A stretch of 64,000 nucleotides of DNA, from the NCBI GenBank assembly GCA_002436065.1, contig DIXP01000105.1, positions 104,092-168,091 on the forward strand. Reading direction: 5' to 3'. The stretch comes from Chloroflexi bacterium UBA6077 (GTDB taxonomy: Bacteria > Chloroflexota > UBA6077). Made by a program: the position numbers and the translations under genes. Numbering within the stretch: position 1 is the stretch's first letter; each line of letters opens with the position of its first letter. The notes below the pieces were generated by a model that searched no databases, was not told the DNA's origin, and saw nothing but the letters and a program-made list of their open reading frames with translations. Shown here piece by piece: positions 56,123 to 64,000 of this stretch.

Positions 56123-56980
56123 CTACCAGTCAAGTCCACGGTCATTTGGCACGATCCGGCGCAAGGTGTAGACGTCGCTCTCCCTCAACTGGTCCAACTG
56201 CTCCGGCAGCCGCTCCCAGGGATCCCACACGGCGCTGATCAATCTGCCGCTGATACCGTCGCTCTCAGGAGAGGCTAGCAAGACACACAACGCCGCCGCC
56301 TTCTCCAGAGCCGTGGATCCCTCCCGCAGGACCCTCTGGGCGGTCTCGTACTCCTTCTGCCCAGCCATAGATGGACCAGAGGCCACGATAGACTCCTGCA
56401 TCGCCGTGGACATCGCCCCGGGCGCTATGCAATTCACCTCTATACCCAACTCGCGGGTTTCCACCGCTAGGGTCTCGCTGAAGCGGACGAGGGCGGTCTT
56501 GGCAGCGGCGTAGGCCGAGAAATTGGGTCGAGGGCTGGTGCCGCCGCCGCCGGATAGATTGATGATCTTACCGCGGCCTCGGCCCGCCATCCAGGGCACC
56601 ACCAAACGGCAAAGAGCGACAGGGGCTAGGAGATCAACCTGAATGGTACTCTGCCAGCCATCCCAACTGTTTTCCCAGGAAGGCCCAACCGGACCCTGAA
56701 TCGCCGCGTTGTTCACCAGCACGTCAAGGGTGGGGAACAGCTCGCGCGCCCTGGCAACGACGCGCTCCGGCGCCGCCGGGTCCCCCAGGTCCGCCTTCAG
56801 AGCCACAGCCCTCTGGTCAGCACGAGAAGGCAGACTGGAGATCAGGCTCTCCAGCGCCAACCCATTGCGGGCCACCAGCAAGAGATTGCATCCAGCCGTC
56901 CAGAGTCCACGGGCGATCTCGGCGCCAAGACCTCGTGAAGCGCCGGTAACCAGGCAGTTGCACCCATGCAAGCCGCTCAC
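56123..56980 (-). CDS. classical SDR-family oxidoreductase
   Basis: A 285-residue classical short-chain dehydrogenase. CLVTGASRGLGAEIARGL at the N-terminus is the cofactor motif TGxxxGxG; LVNNAAIQGPVG gives NNAA; Ser in INLSGGGGTS and YAAAK form the active site. EVNCIAPGAMSTAM is the usual PG motif. The GTG at 56980 overlaps the stop of the upstream epimerase; the frame to 57184 is shadow. It could be a ketoreductase for a keto-sugar made by the epimerase or Gfo/Idh enzyme; this is context only. Confidence 0.87.
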   Translation of the reverse strand: MSGLHGCNCLVTGASRGLGAEIARGLWTAGCNLLLVARNGLALESLISSLPSRADQRAVALKADLGDPAAPERVVARARELFPTLDVLVNNAAIQGPVGPSWENSWDGWQSTIQVDLLAPVALCRLVVPWMAGRGRGKIINLSGGGGTSPRPNFSAYAAAKTALVRFSETLAVETRELGIEVNCIAPGAMSTAMQESIVASGPSMAGQKEYETAQRVLREGSTALEKAAALCVLLASPESDGISGRLISAVWDPWERLPEQLDQLRESDVYTLRRIVPNDRGLDW

Positions 56981-57954
56981 CCTCGAGCCTCCAGCACCCA
57001 AGGGTTGGACCGCAAATACTCCAGCGTGCGGATTATCCCCTCTCGGATGGTGAGCCTGGGCGCCCAGCCCAGACTGCGGATCTTCCGGCAATCGAGGAAG
57101 ATGAAGGGGCTGTCCCCTATCCACCCGCGCTCGCCACCGGAGTAGATCAAATTCGGGGCTAAGCCCAGATGGTCTGTGATCCACCCGATGGAGTCGTTCA
57201 CCTCGCAGTACTCATCAGTCCCCAAGTTGTAGATGTGGAGCGCTCCGCCCCCCGGCCGCTCAATCCCCTTGGACTCCTCGACCACCTTCAAGATCGCGTC
57301 GATGCAGTCCTGGACATAGAGATACGACTTGCGCTGGTGGCCGTCGCCCAAGACCCGCAACTCCGTGGGGTTGGCCCTGAGGCTCCTGTAGAAGTCGAAG
57401 ACGTGGCCATGGGTGTACCGCTCACCCAGAATCGACACGAAGCGAAAGATGTAGCTCTGAAAGCCGAAGCCCTCGCAGTATGCCTGAATCATCCCCTCGC
57501 AGGCCAGCTTGGAAGCGCCGTACAGCGACGTCTGGGGTGGAAAGGGGACATGCTCGGGGGTCGGGAACAGATCGGGCTCGCCATATACCGAGCCTGTGGA
57601 GGAAAAGGCAATCCTCTTCGTCCCAGTGGCACGCATGGCCTCCAGGACGTTGAAGGTGGCTATGGTGTTCTGCTCCAGGTCTTTTCGCGGGTGCTCCGTC
57701 CCAAAACGGACGTCGGCGTTGGCTGCCAGGTGAAACACGAAATCCGCTCCCGCCATCGCCGATGACAGGGCTCCGAGATCGAGGGTGTCGCCATGGACCA
57801 GGGAGAAGCGAGGTGAGAGCGAAGCCTCATCGAGGAATCGCTCCTGGCCGGTGCTGAGATTGTCGTAAACCACGACATCGTGCCCATCGGTCAGCAGCCC
57901 GTCCACAAGGTTGCTGCCAATGAACCCCGCCCCACCCGTCACAAGACAACGCAT
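56977..57954 (-). CDS. NAD-dependent nucleotide-sugar epimerase (extended SDR, GalE-like)
   Basis: A 325-residue extended SDR and first gene of the minus-strand heptose operon. CLVTGGAGFIGSNLVDGL is the NAD motif, VVYDNLSTGQ the cofactor-selecting Asp region, FSSTGSVYGEPDLFP the catalytic Ser/Thr block and YGASK the YxxxK. FRFVSILGERYTHGHVFDF is an unusual sugar-side block. A 4- or 6-epimerase acting on a GDP- or UDP-sugar is likely. Divergent from the GT39-like gene at 58228, with a 273-base shared upstream region. Confidence 0.87.
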   Translation of the reverse strand: MRCLVTGGAGFIGSNLVDGLLTDGHDVVVYDNLSTGQERFLDEASLSPRFSLVHGDTLDLGALSSAMAGADFVFHLAANADVRFGTEHPRKDLEQNTIATFNVLEAMRATGTKRIAFSSTGSVYGEPDLFPTPEHVPFPPQTSLYGASKLACEGMIQAYCEGFGFQSYIFRFVSILGERYTHGHVFDFYRSLRANPTELRVLGDGHQRKSYLYVQDCIDAILKVVEESKGIERPGGGALHIYNLGTDEYCEVNDSIGWITDHLGLAPNLIYSGGERGWIGDSPFIFLDCRKIRSLGWAPRLTIREGIIRTLEYLRSNPWVLEARG

Positions 57955-58121
57955 TCGTGCACCGCCCCTTCACTTCGAGAGATCGCTTTCCAATGGGTCT
58001 CATCGCCGCGATAGGATACCACTTCCACCGTCTCCTGCCACTACCCATGCTGAGACCCCCACCTGCAACCACCGCAGAGACGCCGCCCGGCGGTACGTCC
58101 ACGGATAGACCGTGCCGCGGT

Positions 58122-58150
58122 TTGCGGTTGGAATCACCTTGAAGTAGAAT
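58122..58150 (+). promoter_or_regulatory. candidate sigma-70 promoter for the GT39-like gene at 58228
   Basis: TTGCGG at 58122-58127, 17-base spacer, TAGAAT at 58145-58150, in the divergent region 78 bases before the TTG start. The same TAGAAT -10 and 17-base spacing occur before the dksA-like gene. Confidence 0.5.
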
Positions 58151-58227
58151 GCAGAGCCCAAGGGCATTCACCTTCGCTTCTCCAGAGGCACAAGCCGGCC
58201 GTAGAGCCACAACGTTGAGGCCCAGAC

Positions 58228-59841
58228 TTGATTGCAGTGATTCCTCGCTCAAAGGACTCCATCCCCAGAACAGTCGTAGAGGTCCTGTTGTTGGCGACCC
58301 TGGCGCTGGCACTCCGGACCCACAACTTGCTCAGTTTCCCCATGTACTTCGACGAGGTCGGCTATCTGGGCTGGGGCCTCGACATATGGGACAAGAGGAC
58401 GTTCGCGGCACTCATGATCCCCATTCTAGATGATGGCAAGCAACCACTCTTCTCGTGGCTGTCCGGCGCAGCGAGCTACCTGTTCGACGACCCACTGTTC
58501 GCGGGGCGCATGGTCTCGGCACTCGCCGGAGTCGCCAGCACGATCGGCATCTACTGGGGGGGACGCTGGCTGGTGAGCAGACGTGTTGGGATCTGCGCCG
58601 GGTTGCTCTATGCCCTGGTACCCTTCAACCTGTTCTACGACCGCATGGCCATGGTGGAAGCAATACTGAACATGGCCTGCATCTGGGCATTTGCCCTCTC
58701 GGTGTTCATATCGATTAGAGCGAGCAACCACCGAAGCTCGCGACTGGCCGGCGTTCTCCTGGGAGTATCGCTTGGAATAGCCATCTGGACCAAGATGACC
58801 GCCCTCCTCATGCTGTCCTTCCCTGTCTTCTGCGTCCTTCTGCTGTGGCGGCGAGACCGGTTCTCGCTTGCCGCCGGCGGCTTCGCGGTCGGCGCAGGGC
58901 TGTTCGCGCTCTTCGCAACCCTGCTCTTCCTGATGCCCAACGCGGACAACATCATCGACAAAACGAAGACCTTCTCCGAGCCGCTGGATTCGCTGCTGAG
59001 ATTTCCTGTCGAACGATGGACGACCCATATCCTGAAGTACTGGAGTTGGATATACGCATACCTCCCCGCACCGCTCTGGTGGCTCATCCCTCCGGCGATC
59101 GCGTGGGGGCTTCTTCGGCGAACGAGAATAACCCTACTGCTGTTGGGCTGTTGTTCCGTGTTCGCAATGCCGGGAATCCTTCTCGCCAGAGACCAATTCG
59201 ACAGCCGGTATGTCTCACAGGGCATCTTCCCAATACTGCTGCTGCTGTCCACGCTGTTGGTCGCATGCTTCGAGGCCCTGAGTGCAAAGGAGCGTTCCGC
59301 CCTGCCTCGCGTTCTTCACAATCAGACTGTCCAAGTGGTAGCGGCAGGAGCCGTCGTCTTGATACTGATTGGCCCCACTATCCGTTTCGATCTGACACTG
59401 CTGAACAGACCGGATCTCGCTGATCTGGCACCCTCTGACTACGCCATCTTCGTGACCGATTGGTCGTCCGGGTACGGTTTCAACGAGACAGTGCAGCTTG
59501 TCAAGGATAGAGCCACGGAACTCACACGAGGCGGCCAGCCGATCATCGTACTCGGCTACTTCTGGCGTGGACATGCCTACACCGGACTGAAGCTCTATAC
59601 CAGAGGGATGCCGGGGGTCTTCCATTACGTCGACATGCACCTGGCTCGGGACCCCGAGGGGTTCATTGCCGCGTGGAAGCCCCATCATGTGCCCGTTCTC
59701 GTGGTCGGGAACGAGGGATTGGAGCGGCTGGATCAGTTCGAGCGGGCAGTCCCACAGGCGAGACGGATAGGCTACTTCCCAAAACCCGGCGGAAGATCCG
59801 CCTTCAGGGTGTACGAGGTGGATGTGTCGGCTTTCGATTGA
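58228..59841 (+). CDS. GT39-like polytopic glycosyltransferase
   Basis: A 537-residue membrane protein with about eleven helices. FPMYFDEVGYLGWGLDIW near residue 38 has the Asp-Glu catalytic pair of GT39/PMT enzymes, KQPLFSWLSGAASYLF and RMAMVEAILNMACIWAF are the next two signature blocks, and the last 150 residues are soluble. It starts at a TTG, the only initiator before the first helix. Divergent from the heptose operon, it may add the heptose or another lipid-linked sugar to a surface acceptor; that link is inference. Confidence 0.83.
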   Translation: MIAVIPRSKDSIPRTVVEVLLLATLALALRTHNLLSFPMYFDEVGYLGWGLDIWDKRTFAALMIPILDDGKQPLFSWLSGAASYLFDDPLFAGRMVSALAGVASTIGIYWGGRWLVSRRVGICAGLLYALVPFNLFYDRMAMVEAILNMACIWAFALSVFISIRASNHRSSRLAGVLLGVSLGIAIWTKMTALLMLSFPVFCVLLLWRRDRFSLAAGGFAVGAGLFALFATLLFLMPNADNIIDKTKTFSEPLDSLLRFPVERWTTHILKYWSWIYAYLPAPLWWLIPPAIAWGLLRRTRITLLLLGCCSVFAMPGILLARDQFDSRYVSQGIFPILLLLSTLLVACFEALSAKERSALPRVLHNQTVQVVAAGAVVLILIGPTIRFDLTLLNRPDLADLAPSDYAIFVTDWSSGYGFNETVQLVKDRATELTRGGQPIIVLGYFWRGHAYTGLKLYTRGMPGVFHYVDMHLARDPEGFIAAWKPHHVPVLVVGNEGLERLDQFERAVPQARRIGYFPKPGGRSAFRVYEVDVSAFD

Positions 59842-59907
59842 TCCGACGGGCCTCATCCGAGCGCATCATCAATCCGACCAGCATGCATCCACGATAAGGA
59901 GCGCGCA

Positions 59908-60006
59908 TTGCGGAAGAAGCCCGGAAAGCTGGATGCGGCTGCACCCCTGCTGCTACTCCTGGCTCTGATCGCACCAACTGGCGGCCAGTACGTGTTGATG
60001 TTATGA
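59908..60006 (+). pseudogene. truncated N-terminus of a membrane protein, or 32-residue peptide
   Basis: A TTG at 59908 with AAGGAG six bases upstream starts a 32-codon frame: a basic end (MRKKPGKLD), a hydrophobic stretch (AAAPLLLLLALIAPTGG) and a stop at 60006. The strong ribosome-binding site and signal-like sequence point to the start of a real membrane protein gene, possibly the next GT39-like gene, cut off just where the unknown two-gene cassette begins. A genuine small protein cannot be excluded. Confidence 0.5.
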
Positions 60007-60034
60007 ACGGAATACCATTTGTGGAGGGATAACC

Positions 60035-60805
60035 TTGTTTGACGATGTCCTCCTTGAGCCGGAACACGAGGAACTTCTTGTCAAGTTGGTCGAAGCTCAG
60101 AAGAGCGTTCCTGCCGAAAAGAGAGAGCCGTTCATTCACATTCGGACCAACCAGGGCGACTTCGCAATCGGCGGTGGCGGCAGATGTGAAAACATCTGCT
60201 GTCCGGTTAGTTTCTACAAGGCACTTCTAAACGAGGGCCTTCTGGACATTGTCGCCATTGGGGGAAGAGGCAGCGAGAACTTCGATGTCACCCCTAGGGG
60301 CTATCGCTACTACGGGCACCTCAAGACCCGATCCGGCCAACCAGTGCATCAGGTAGAGACAGAGATAAGGTCCTTCCTAGACGGACCAGACTTCCAAGCC
60401 AAGTATCCTCTTGCCTACCAGAAGTGGGTCGAGGCCGAACAACTGCTGTGGCCAAGCGACTCAGAACGCCAATACACGAAGATTGGGCACATTGCCAGGG
60501 AAGCCGCGCAGGAGTTCGCGGCTGAATTGGTCAACCGGTTTCAGGCCCCAAATGTGGACCCTAACAAGGCAGCTACCAAGAACCGATTGAAGGCAGTGGT
60601 CGCTCACCGAAGCGGACAGTTGGGTACAACTGAGAAGGCGTTTCTGGACGCCCTCATCGAATACTGGCAAGCTCTACTCGACCTAGTCCAGAGACAGGAA
60701 CATGGCGGCCAGAAGGAAGGGGAACCGCTGTCCTGGGAAGACGGCCGACGGGTGGCCTTCCAACTGGCCGTGGTGATGTACGAGATAGACCGAAGCCTGT
60801 CCTAA
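60035..60805 (+). CDS. unknown protein with winged-helix-like N-terminus
   Basis: Not recognised. A 256-residue soluble protein starting at a TTG with GGAGG seven bases upstream. Residues about 55-100 (FYKALLNEGLLDIVAIG to FDVTPRGYRYYGHLK) look like a winged-helix fold. Residues 108-170 are helical (SFLDGPDFQAKYPLAYQKW, IGHIAREAAQEFAAELV), and the C-terminal 70 residues form more helices (EKAFLDALIEYWQALLDLV). It lies 97 bases before a PD-(D/E)XK-like gene in the same direction. DNA binding or control of that partner is a guess. Confidence 0.6.
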   Translation: MFDDVLLEPEHEELLVKLVEAQKSVPAEKREPFIHIRTNQGDFAIGGGGRCENICCPVSFYKALLNEGLLDIVAIGGRGSENFDVTPRGYRYYGHLKTRSGQPVHQVETEIRSFLDGPDFQAKYPLAYQKWVEAEQLLWPSDSERQYTKIGHIAREAAQEFAAELVNRFQAPNVDPNKAATKNRLKAVVAHRSGQLGTTEKAFLDALIEYWQALLDLVQRQEHGGQKEGEPLSWEDGRRVAFQLAVVMYEIDRSLS

Positions 60806-60902
60806 CCTGATATGTTGTGAACTAGACGCTTGCCCCTTACTCTATTGTTGGAGGCGTCATCAGCCTCTCTCATACTCGATCCACCCGGGAGGGGGGCAGT
60901 AG

Positions 60903-61625
60903 ATGCAAAGTCAGCCTATAGGCTCTTCCGTCTTGGCGCAGTTCCTGGCACGAGCACTGCCAACGGCTGCCAACCATCCAGGGCCGTCGAACTGCTGGGC
61001 ATGGAAGGTGATGCACAACGACTACGCCGAATTGGCTGGCCTCTCGGCTGCCATCGAGGTGGTAGAGAAACGTCATCAGTTGGCTGCGCTGGAGCGTCGA
61101 GTCCGACAGGAACATCGGAAGTGCCGGGCATTGAAGAGCCAGACGGACTTTCTGGAATACGTTGAAGAGGATTCCCGGCTGCTAGATTGTCTAACTGAAG
61201 CCTGCGCTTTCGCCTGGGCATACTGTAGAGGGCTAGGAGTCCCGCGATTTGACCACAGGCAGGGCATGCCCGACATCCACATCCCACCAGACCTATGGGT
61301 GGAGGCCAAGGCAGTCCACCAGTCCGAGGCATCCAGGAAGGACTGGACAAATTCGTTTGACGAAAACCGTGTGCTTGCTTTCAAGTCCAAGTTCAAGGAG
61401 GCAAATGAGCAACTCAAGCGAGCAGGCGCGAAGCGCGGGGTCATATTCTTCAACCTCACGGCGGCGGATATAACTCACATGCTCCGCAGGGAGGAGTTGC
61501 TAGCCCAATACGGAGTCGTGCTGGATGAAATGGAAGCGGCGTACCCAGCAGCATCTGCCGTGCTCTGCTACAACTATGAGTGGTGGCACCCAGTCCGAGA
61601 TCCGGACTTGCTGCAAGCTCAATGA
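60903..61625 (+). CDS. unknown protein with PD-(D/E)XK nuclease-like motif
   Basis: Not assigned to a named family. A 240-residue soluble protein; residues about 1-75 are helical. GMPDIHIPPDLWVEAKAVH near residues 121-139 has the order Pro-Asp ... Glu-Ala-Lys expected of a PD-(D/E)XK active site, followed by GVIFFNLTAADITH on what would be the next core strand. A Trp/Tyr-rich end (YNYEWWHPVRDP) closes it. It follows the winged-helix-like gene and may form a two-gene unit with it. Restriction-like or repair roles are possible; not demonstrated. Confidence 0.6.
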   Translation: MQSQPIGSSVLAQFLARALPTAANHPGPSNCWAWKVMHNDYAELAGLSAAIEVVEKRHQLAALERRVRQEHRKCRALKSQTDFLEYVEEDSRLLDCLTEACAFAWAYCRGLGVPRFDHRQGMPDIHIPPDLWVEAKAVHQSEASRKDWTNSFDENRVLAFKSKFKEANEQLKRAGAKRGVIFFNLTAADITHMLRREELLAQYGVVLDEMEAAYPAASAVLCYNYEWWHPVRDPDLLQAQ

Positions 61626-61702
61626 TCGGCGAAGAACGGCATATGGACCGGATGACACCACCCGCTGGTGTTATGAATCAAATGCCCTCAGTTCTCCGTC
61701 AT

Positions 61703-62500
61703 CTATTTTGGTGGAGCAGGCGGCTGGATTGAGCCAATAGCGACGGTCAGTATCCAGATGGACAATGCGACAAGCGCCGGGACGATAATGATGGCGAGAG
61801 TCCAGTTGATCCTAGAGCGCGTTTCCAAGCCGGAGTCTGCTAGTCGTCCCGCAAACTCGACCCCTGGGAAGGCGTTTGACACATATTCGGTAGCTCGCGC
61901 AAACACGCGGTACGAAGTCGTCATTGTGGCAAGCATGGCAAGAGCTAATAAGGCGAGGACTACCCATGATTGCCAGGTGCTGATGCCCGGGCTTCTTAGC
62001 ACATCTACCCCCGCGACAAGACATGCCATGGCAAGACCAACCGTTGTCATCCCCACGACAGCCGAGACGGCCCAGTGCATTACTGAAACCAGCCTGTCAT
62101 TACCGAGCTGTGCGGCTTCCAACTCGCGGTTCAACTCATGGAAGAGGCTGTGGACAGCCTCCGGTCTTGTTCCGCCAACACTTAGATAAGTACCACCCAC
62201 TCCTCTGGAAGCATCAAACGAGACATACGCTGCTGCTGGATACGTGTCTGGGAAGCCGGCGCTTATCCCTACTTTACTGATCTTCGAAGGGAGCGCATCA
62301 CCGAGAAAGACTAACGCATCTTGAGCCCGAAGTGTCTGCTCTCCGTCGGCCGAAACCACGGTAATAGAAAGCATCGGCACCTTCGTGTATGGCGTCACCG
62401 CTCCGTCGACAATGGTGGCTATTCGGTGGAGTTGCCGTTCATCTAGTCTGGTGCGCGGGTATCGTTTTGTTCGCTCGATCTTCTGCCGCACTTCGGTCAC
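61703..62500 (-). CDS. unknown three-helix membrane protein
   Basis: Not recognised. A 265-residue protein with a soluble N-terminal region of about 130 residues (VPMLSITVVSADGEQTLRAQ, ISAGFPDTYPAAAYVSFD), then helices near 145-165, 178-197 and 238-258 (WTLAIIIVPALVALSIWIL). Between helices two and three is a polar loop of about 40 residues. It converges on the PD-(D/E)XK-like gene, with a small hairpin (ACACCA/TGGTGT, 61655-61671) between them. It lies next to the IS110-family transposase and could be cargo or a resident gene. Confidence 0.55.
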   Translation of the reverse strand: MTEVRQKIERTKRYPRTRLDERQLHRIATIVDGAVTPYTKVPMLSITVVSADGEQTLRAQDALVFLGDALPSKISKVGISAGFPDTYPAAAYVSFDASRGVGGTYLSVGGTRPEAVHSLFHELNRELEAAQLGNDRLVSVMHWAVSAVVGMTTVGLAMACLVAGVDVLRSPGISTWQSWVVLALLALAMLATMTTSYRVFARATEYVSNAFPGVEFAGRLADSGLETRSRINWTLAIIIVPALVALSIWILTVAIGSIQPPAPPK

Positions 62501-62539
62501 GGCTGGTCTGCCTCCTCAGATAGTCGATCTACCTTCTGC

Positions 62540-63837
62540 AGTTGTCCTGAAAATGTAGGTTAGGCGACCCCCAGGGTGACCTTGTAGCCGAGGGTCTCGA
62601 TGCGTCGGACTGCACGGTTGACTACCGATTGGCGGTTCCGCTCGTCGAAGTAGTTGGCGCCCAGGTCTGAGTAGGTAGTGCCCTTGTGGATCATGTGGTA
62701 TATGACGACGAGGATGGCATGGGCTACGGCGACGATGGCACGCTTGGCCCCTCTGCGGCCTGCCAGACGGTGGAACAGGGTGGAGAAGTAGCTCTTCTTC
62801 GTCCGAGAGGCCGCCCACGCTGCCTCCACCAGCGCCTGTTGCAGCCAAGTGTTGCCGCTGCCCGTGGAACTGTCCCTGCGCTTGCCAGCACTCTCGTTGT
62901 TGCCGGGACAAACCCGTGCCCAAGAGGCCAGGTGGGCCGAAGTCGGAAAGCGACTCATGTCCAGCCCGATCTCAGCAAGGATGTCTTCCGCAGTGCGCCG
63001 TCCGATGCCCGGGATCTCGTCCAGCCTGCCGATCACGCCCTCGGAGGATCCCAGTCGGCTGGAGACATCCTCGTCCATCCTGGCGATCTCCTTATCCAGG
63101 AAGTCGACATGGCGAAGCAAGCTGTCCAGCACCAGCCGCTGATGCTGTCCTACCTGGCCCCGCAAGGCCTCTTCCAAAGTCGATCGCTCGGCACGAAGTC
63201 TCCCCTTGGACAGCCCCGCCAGGGTCTCAGGGTCCTCTTCCCCAGCCACCAGGGCTTCGATCATCGCCCTCCCCGACCTCCCCAGCACGTCGGAAACCAC
63301 GCTGGAGAGCTTGATGTTGGCCCCCTCCAGCACCTTCTGGATCCGGTTCACCACCGTGGACCGTTCCCGGATCAAGGTCCGTCGGTAGCGCACCAACTCC
63401 CGAAGCTCCCTCTGCTCCTTGCTCGGGATGTAGCTGGCCTTCAAAAGCCCATGCTTGAGCAGATCAGCAATCCACTCCGCATCCTTCATGTCGGTCTTCC
63501 GACCGGGCACGGCCTTCATGTGGCGAGCGTTCACCACCAGCAGGGTGAACTCGAAGCTCTCCAACAGGTTGTACGGCGCCTTCCAATAAACCCCGGTGCT
63601 CTCCATGGCCACGTGCGTAACGCCCCTCTCCACCAGCCAGTCGGCCAATTGCATCAAGTCCCTGGTCATGGTGCCGAAAGTCCGCAGGCTCTTCCCCTCG
63701 GGCGTCAGGACGCAGGCCACCACCGTGTCCTTGTGAACATCCAGGCCACAACAACGCTCGTAAACGACTTGCACGACAGCCACCTCCATGAAGACTGTCG
63801 GCTGGCAAGCGACCTGATGCAAATGGAAGTTGTCCTG
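62540..63837 (-). mobile_element. IS110-family insertion sequence, ends not resolved
   Basis: The transposase gene is flanked by a 10-base direct repeat, AGTTGTCCTG at 62540-62549 and again at 63828-63837. IS110 elements have no long terminal inverted repeats and often leave short direct repeats, so these may mark or lie near the ends. The true left end may extend further toward the window edge, where the bridge RNA would sit. Confidence 0.45.
62560..63789 (-). CDS. IS110-family transposase (DEDD recombinase)
   Basis: A 409-residue transposase. The N-terminal RuvC-like domain has D in CCGLDVHKDTVVAC, E in VAMESTGVYWK and the final acidic pair in GRKTDMKDAEWIADL; the C-terminal Transposase_20 domain has IPGIGRRTAEDILAEIG and the catalytic-Ser region SWARVCPGNNESAGKRR. 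It is complete. The ATG at 63789 puts family similarity at the usual distance; an ATG at 63822 is also in frame. IS110 elements use a bridge RNA encoded beside the gene. Confidence 0.93.
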   Translation of the reverse strand: MEVAVVQVVYERCCGLDVHKDTVVACVLTPEGKSLRTFGTMTRDLMQLADWLVERGVTHVAMESTGVYWKAPYNLLESFEFTLLVVNARHMKAVPGRKTDMKDAEWIADLLKHGLLKASYIPSKEQRELRELVRYRRTLIRERSTVVNRIQKVLEGANIKLSSVVSDVLGRSGRAMIEALVAGEEDPETLAGLSKGRLRAERSTLEEALRGQVGQHQRLVLDSLLRHVDFLDKEIARMDEDVSSRLGSSEGVIGRLDEIPGIGRRTAEDILAEIGLDMSRFPTSAHLASWARVCPGNNESAGKRRDSSTGSGNTWLQQALVEAAWAASRTKKSYFSTLFHRLAGRRGAKRAIVAVAHAILVVIYHMIHKGTTYSDLGANYFDERNRQSVVNRAVRRIETLGYKVTLGVA

Positions 63838-64000
63838 CGTGTTCCCGAAGCTCGGGACGACACTCTGTGGTGCCCCCAGGTCGCCGGTATCAGGTTCACT
63901 TATCGGGCTCGCGGCACCAAGCTGTATCCGAACTCTATCGCCAGCCGCTTCCCCATTTTCATCCTCGGTGGTGCCGGCAGCAAGTCGGCATGTTTGGTTC
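63838..64000. other. structured region upstream of the transposase, cut by the window
   Basis: The 163 bases to the window end contain hairpin-forming sequence (CCCGAAGCTCGGG near 63844 and a GGTGCC/GGCACC pairing between about 63871 and 63918), compatible with the bridge-RNA-coding left end of an IS110 element. On the plus strand a frame from the ATG at 63817 is open to the window edge but has no recognisable product, so coding cannot be excluded. Confidence 0.3.

Overview
The window is a long surface-glycan locus from a moderately GC-rich bacterium. It is interrupted by a small housekeeping block and ends in an accessory region with an IS110-family transposase. The gene run dksA/traR-type zinc protein, lspA, rluD-type synthase, gltX, the many giant GT39-like membrane proteins and the frequent TTG/GTG starts would fit Chloroflexota or a similar deep-branching group. 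That placement is inference; no rRNA or taxonomic marker lies in the window.

Layout: (1) 1-10.3 kb, plus strand: glycosyltransferases, a Wzx-like flippase, a methyltransferase and a Wzy-like polymerase, visibly more AT-rich than what follows. (2) 10.3-20.8 kb, plus strand: a GT4 enzyme, UDP-GlcNAc 2-epimerase, three intact SDR sugar epimerases and one broken one, a WecA/WbpL-type initiating transferase, a WbpM/CapD-type 4,6-dehydratase and an unknown membrane protein translationally coupled to it. This is a complete Wzx/Wzy-style toolkit. (3) 20.8-23.4 kb, minus strand: a GT39-like protein and a radical SAM/SPASM enzyme carrying in-frame heptanucleotide repeats. (4) 23.4-27.8 kb: housekeeping operon dksA-like, lspA, rluD-like, gltX, then a lipoprotein. 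(5) 27.8-28.2 kb: a 127-bp inverted-repeat (MITE-like) element against an IS21 IstA remnant. (6) 28.5-51.4 kb: many polytopic GT39-like enzymes, an FAD oxidoreductase, GT2/GT4 enzymes, GDP-fucose synthase-like SDR, two fusion proteins and a transposase remnant. (7) 51.4-58.0 kb, minus strand: a tight eight-gene operon with all four enzymes of GDP-D-glycero-D-manno-heptose synthesis (GmhA, HddA, GmhB, HddC), two SDRs, a Gfo/Idh oxidoreductase and a transaldolase that could supply sedoheptulose 7-phosphate. (8) 58.2-64 kb: a last GT39-like gene, a truncated ORF, a two-gene cassette of unknown function whose second member has a PD-(D/E)XK-like motif, an unknown membrane protein and the IS110-family transposase.

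Working together, regions 1 and 2 would build and export a lipid-linked repeat unit, region 7 would make an activated heptose, and the GT39-like enzymes of region 6, fed by the two polyprenyl-phosphate-sugar-synthase-like GT2 proteins, would add sugars on the outside of the membrane. Observations worth follow-up are the heptose operon with its transaldolase, the heptamer repeats at three loci, the MITE/IstA junction, and the unknown cassette near 60-61.6 kb.
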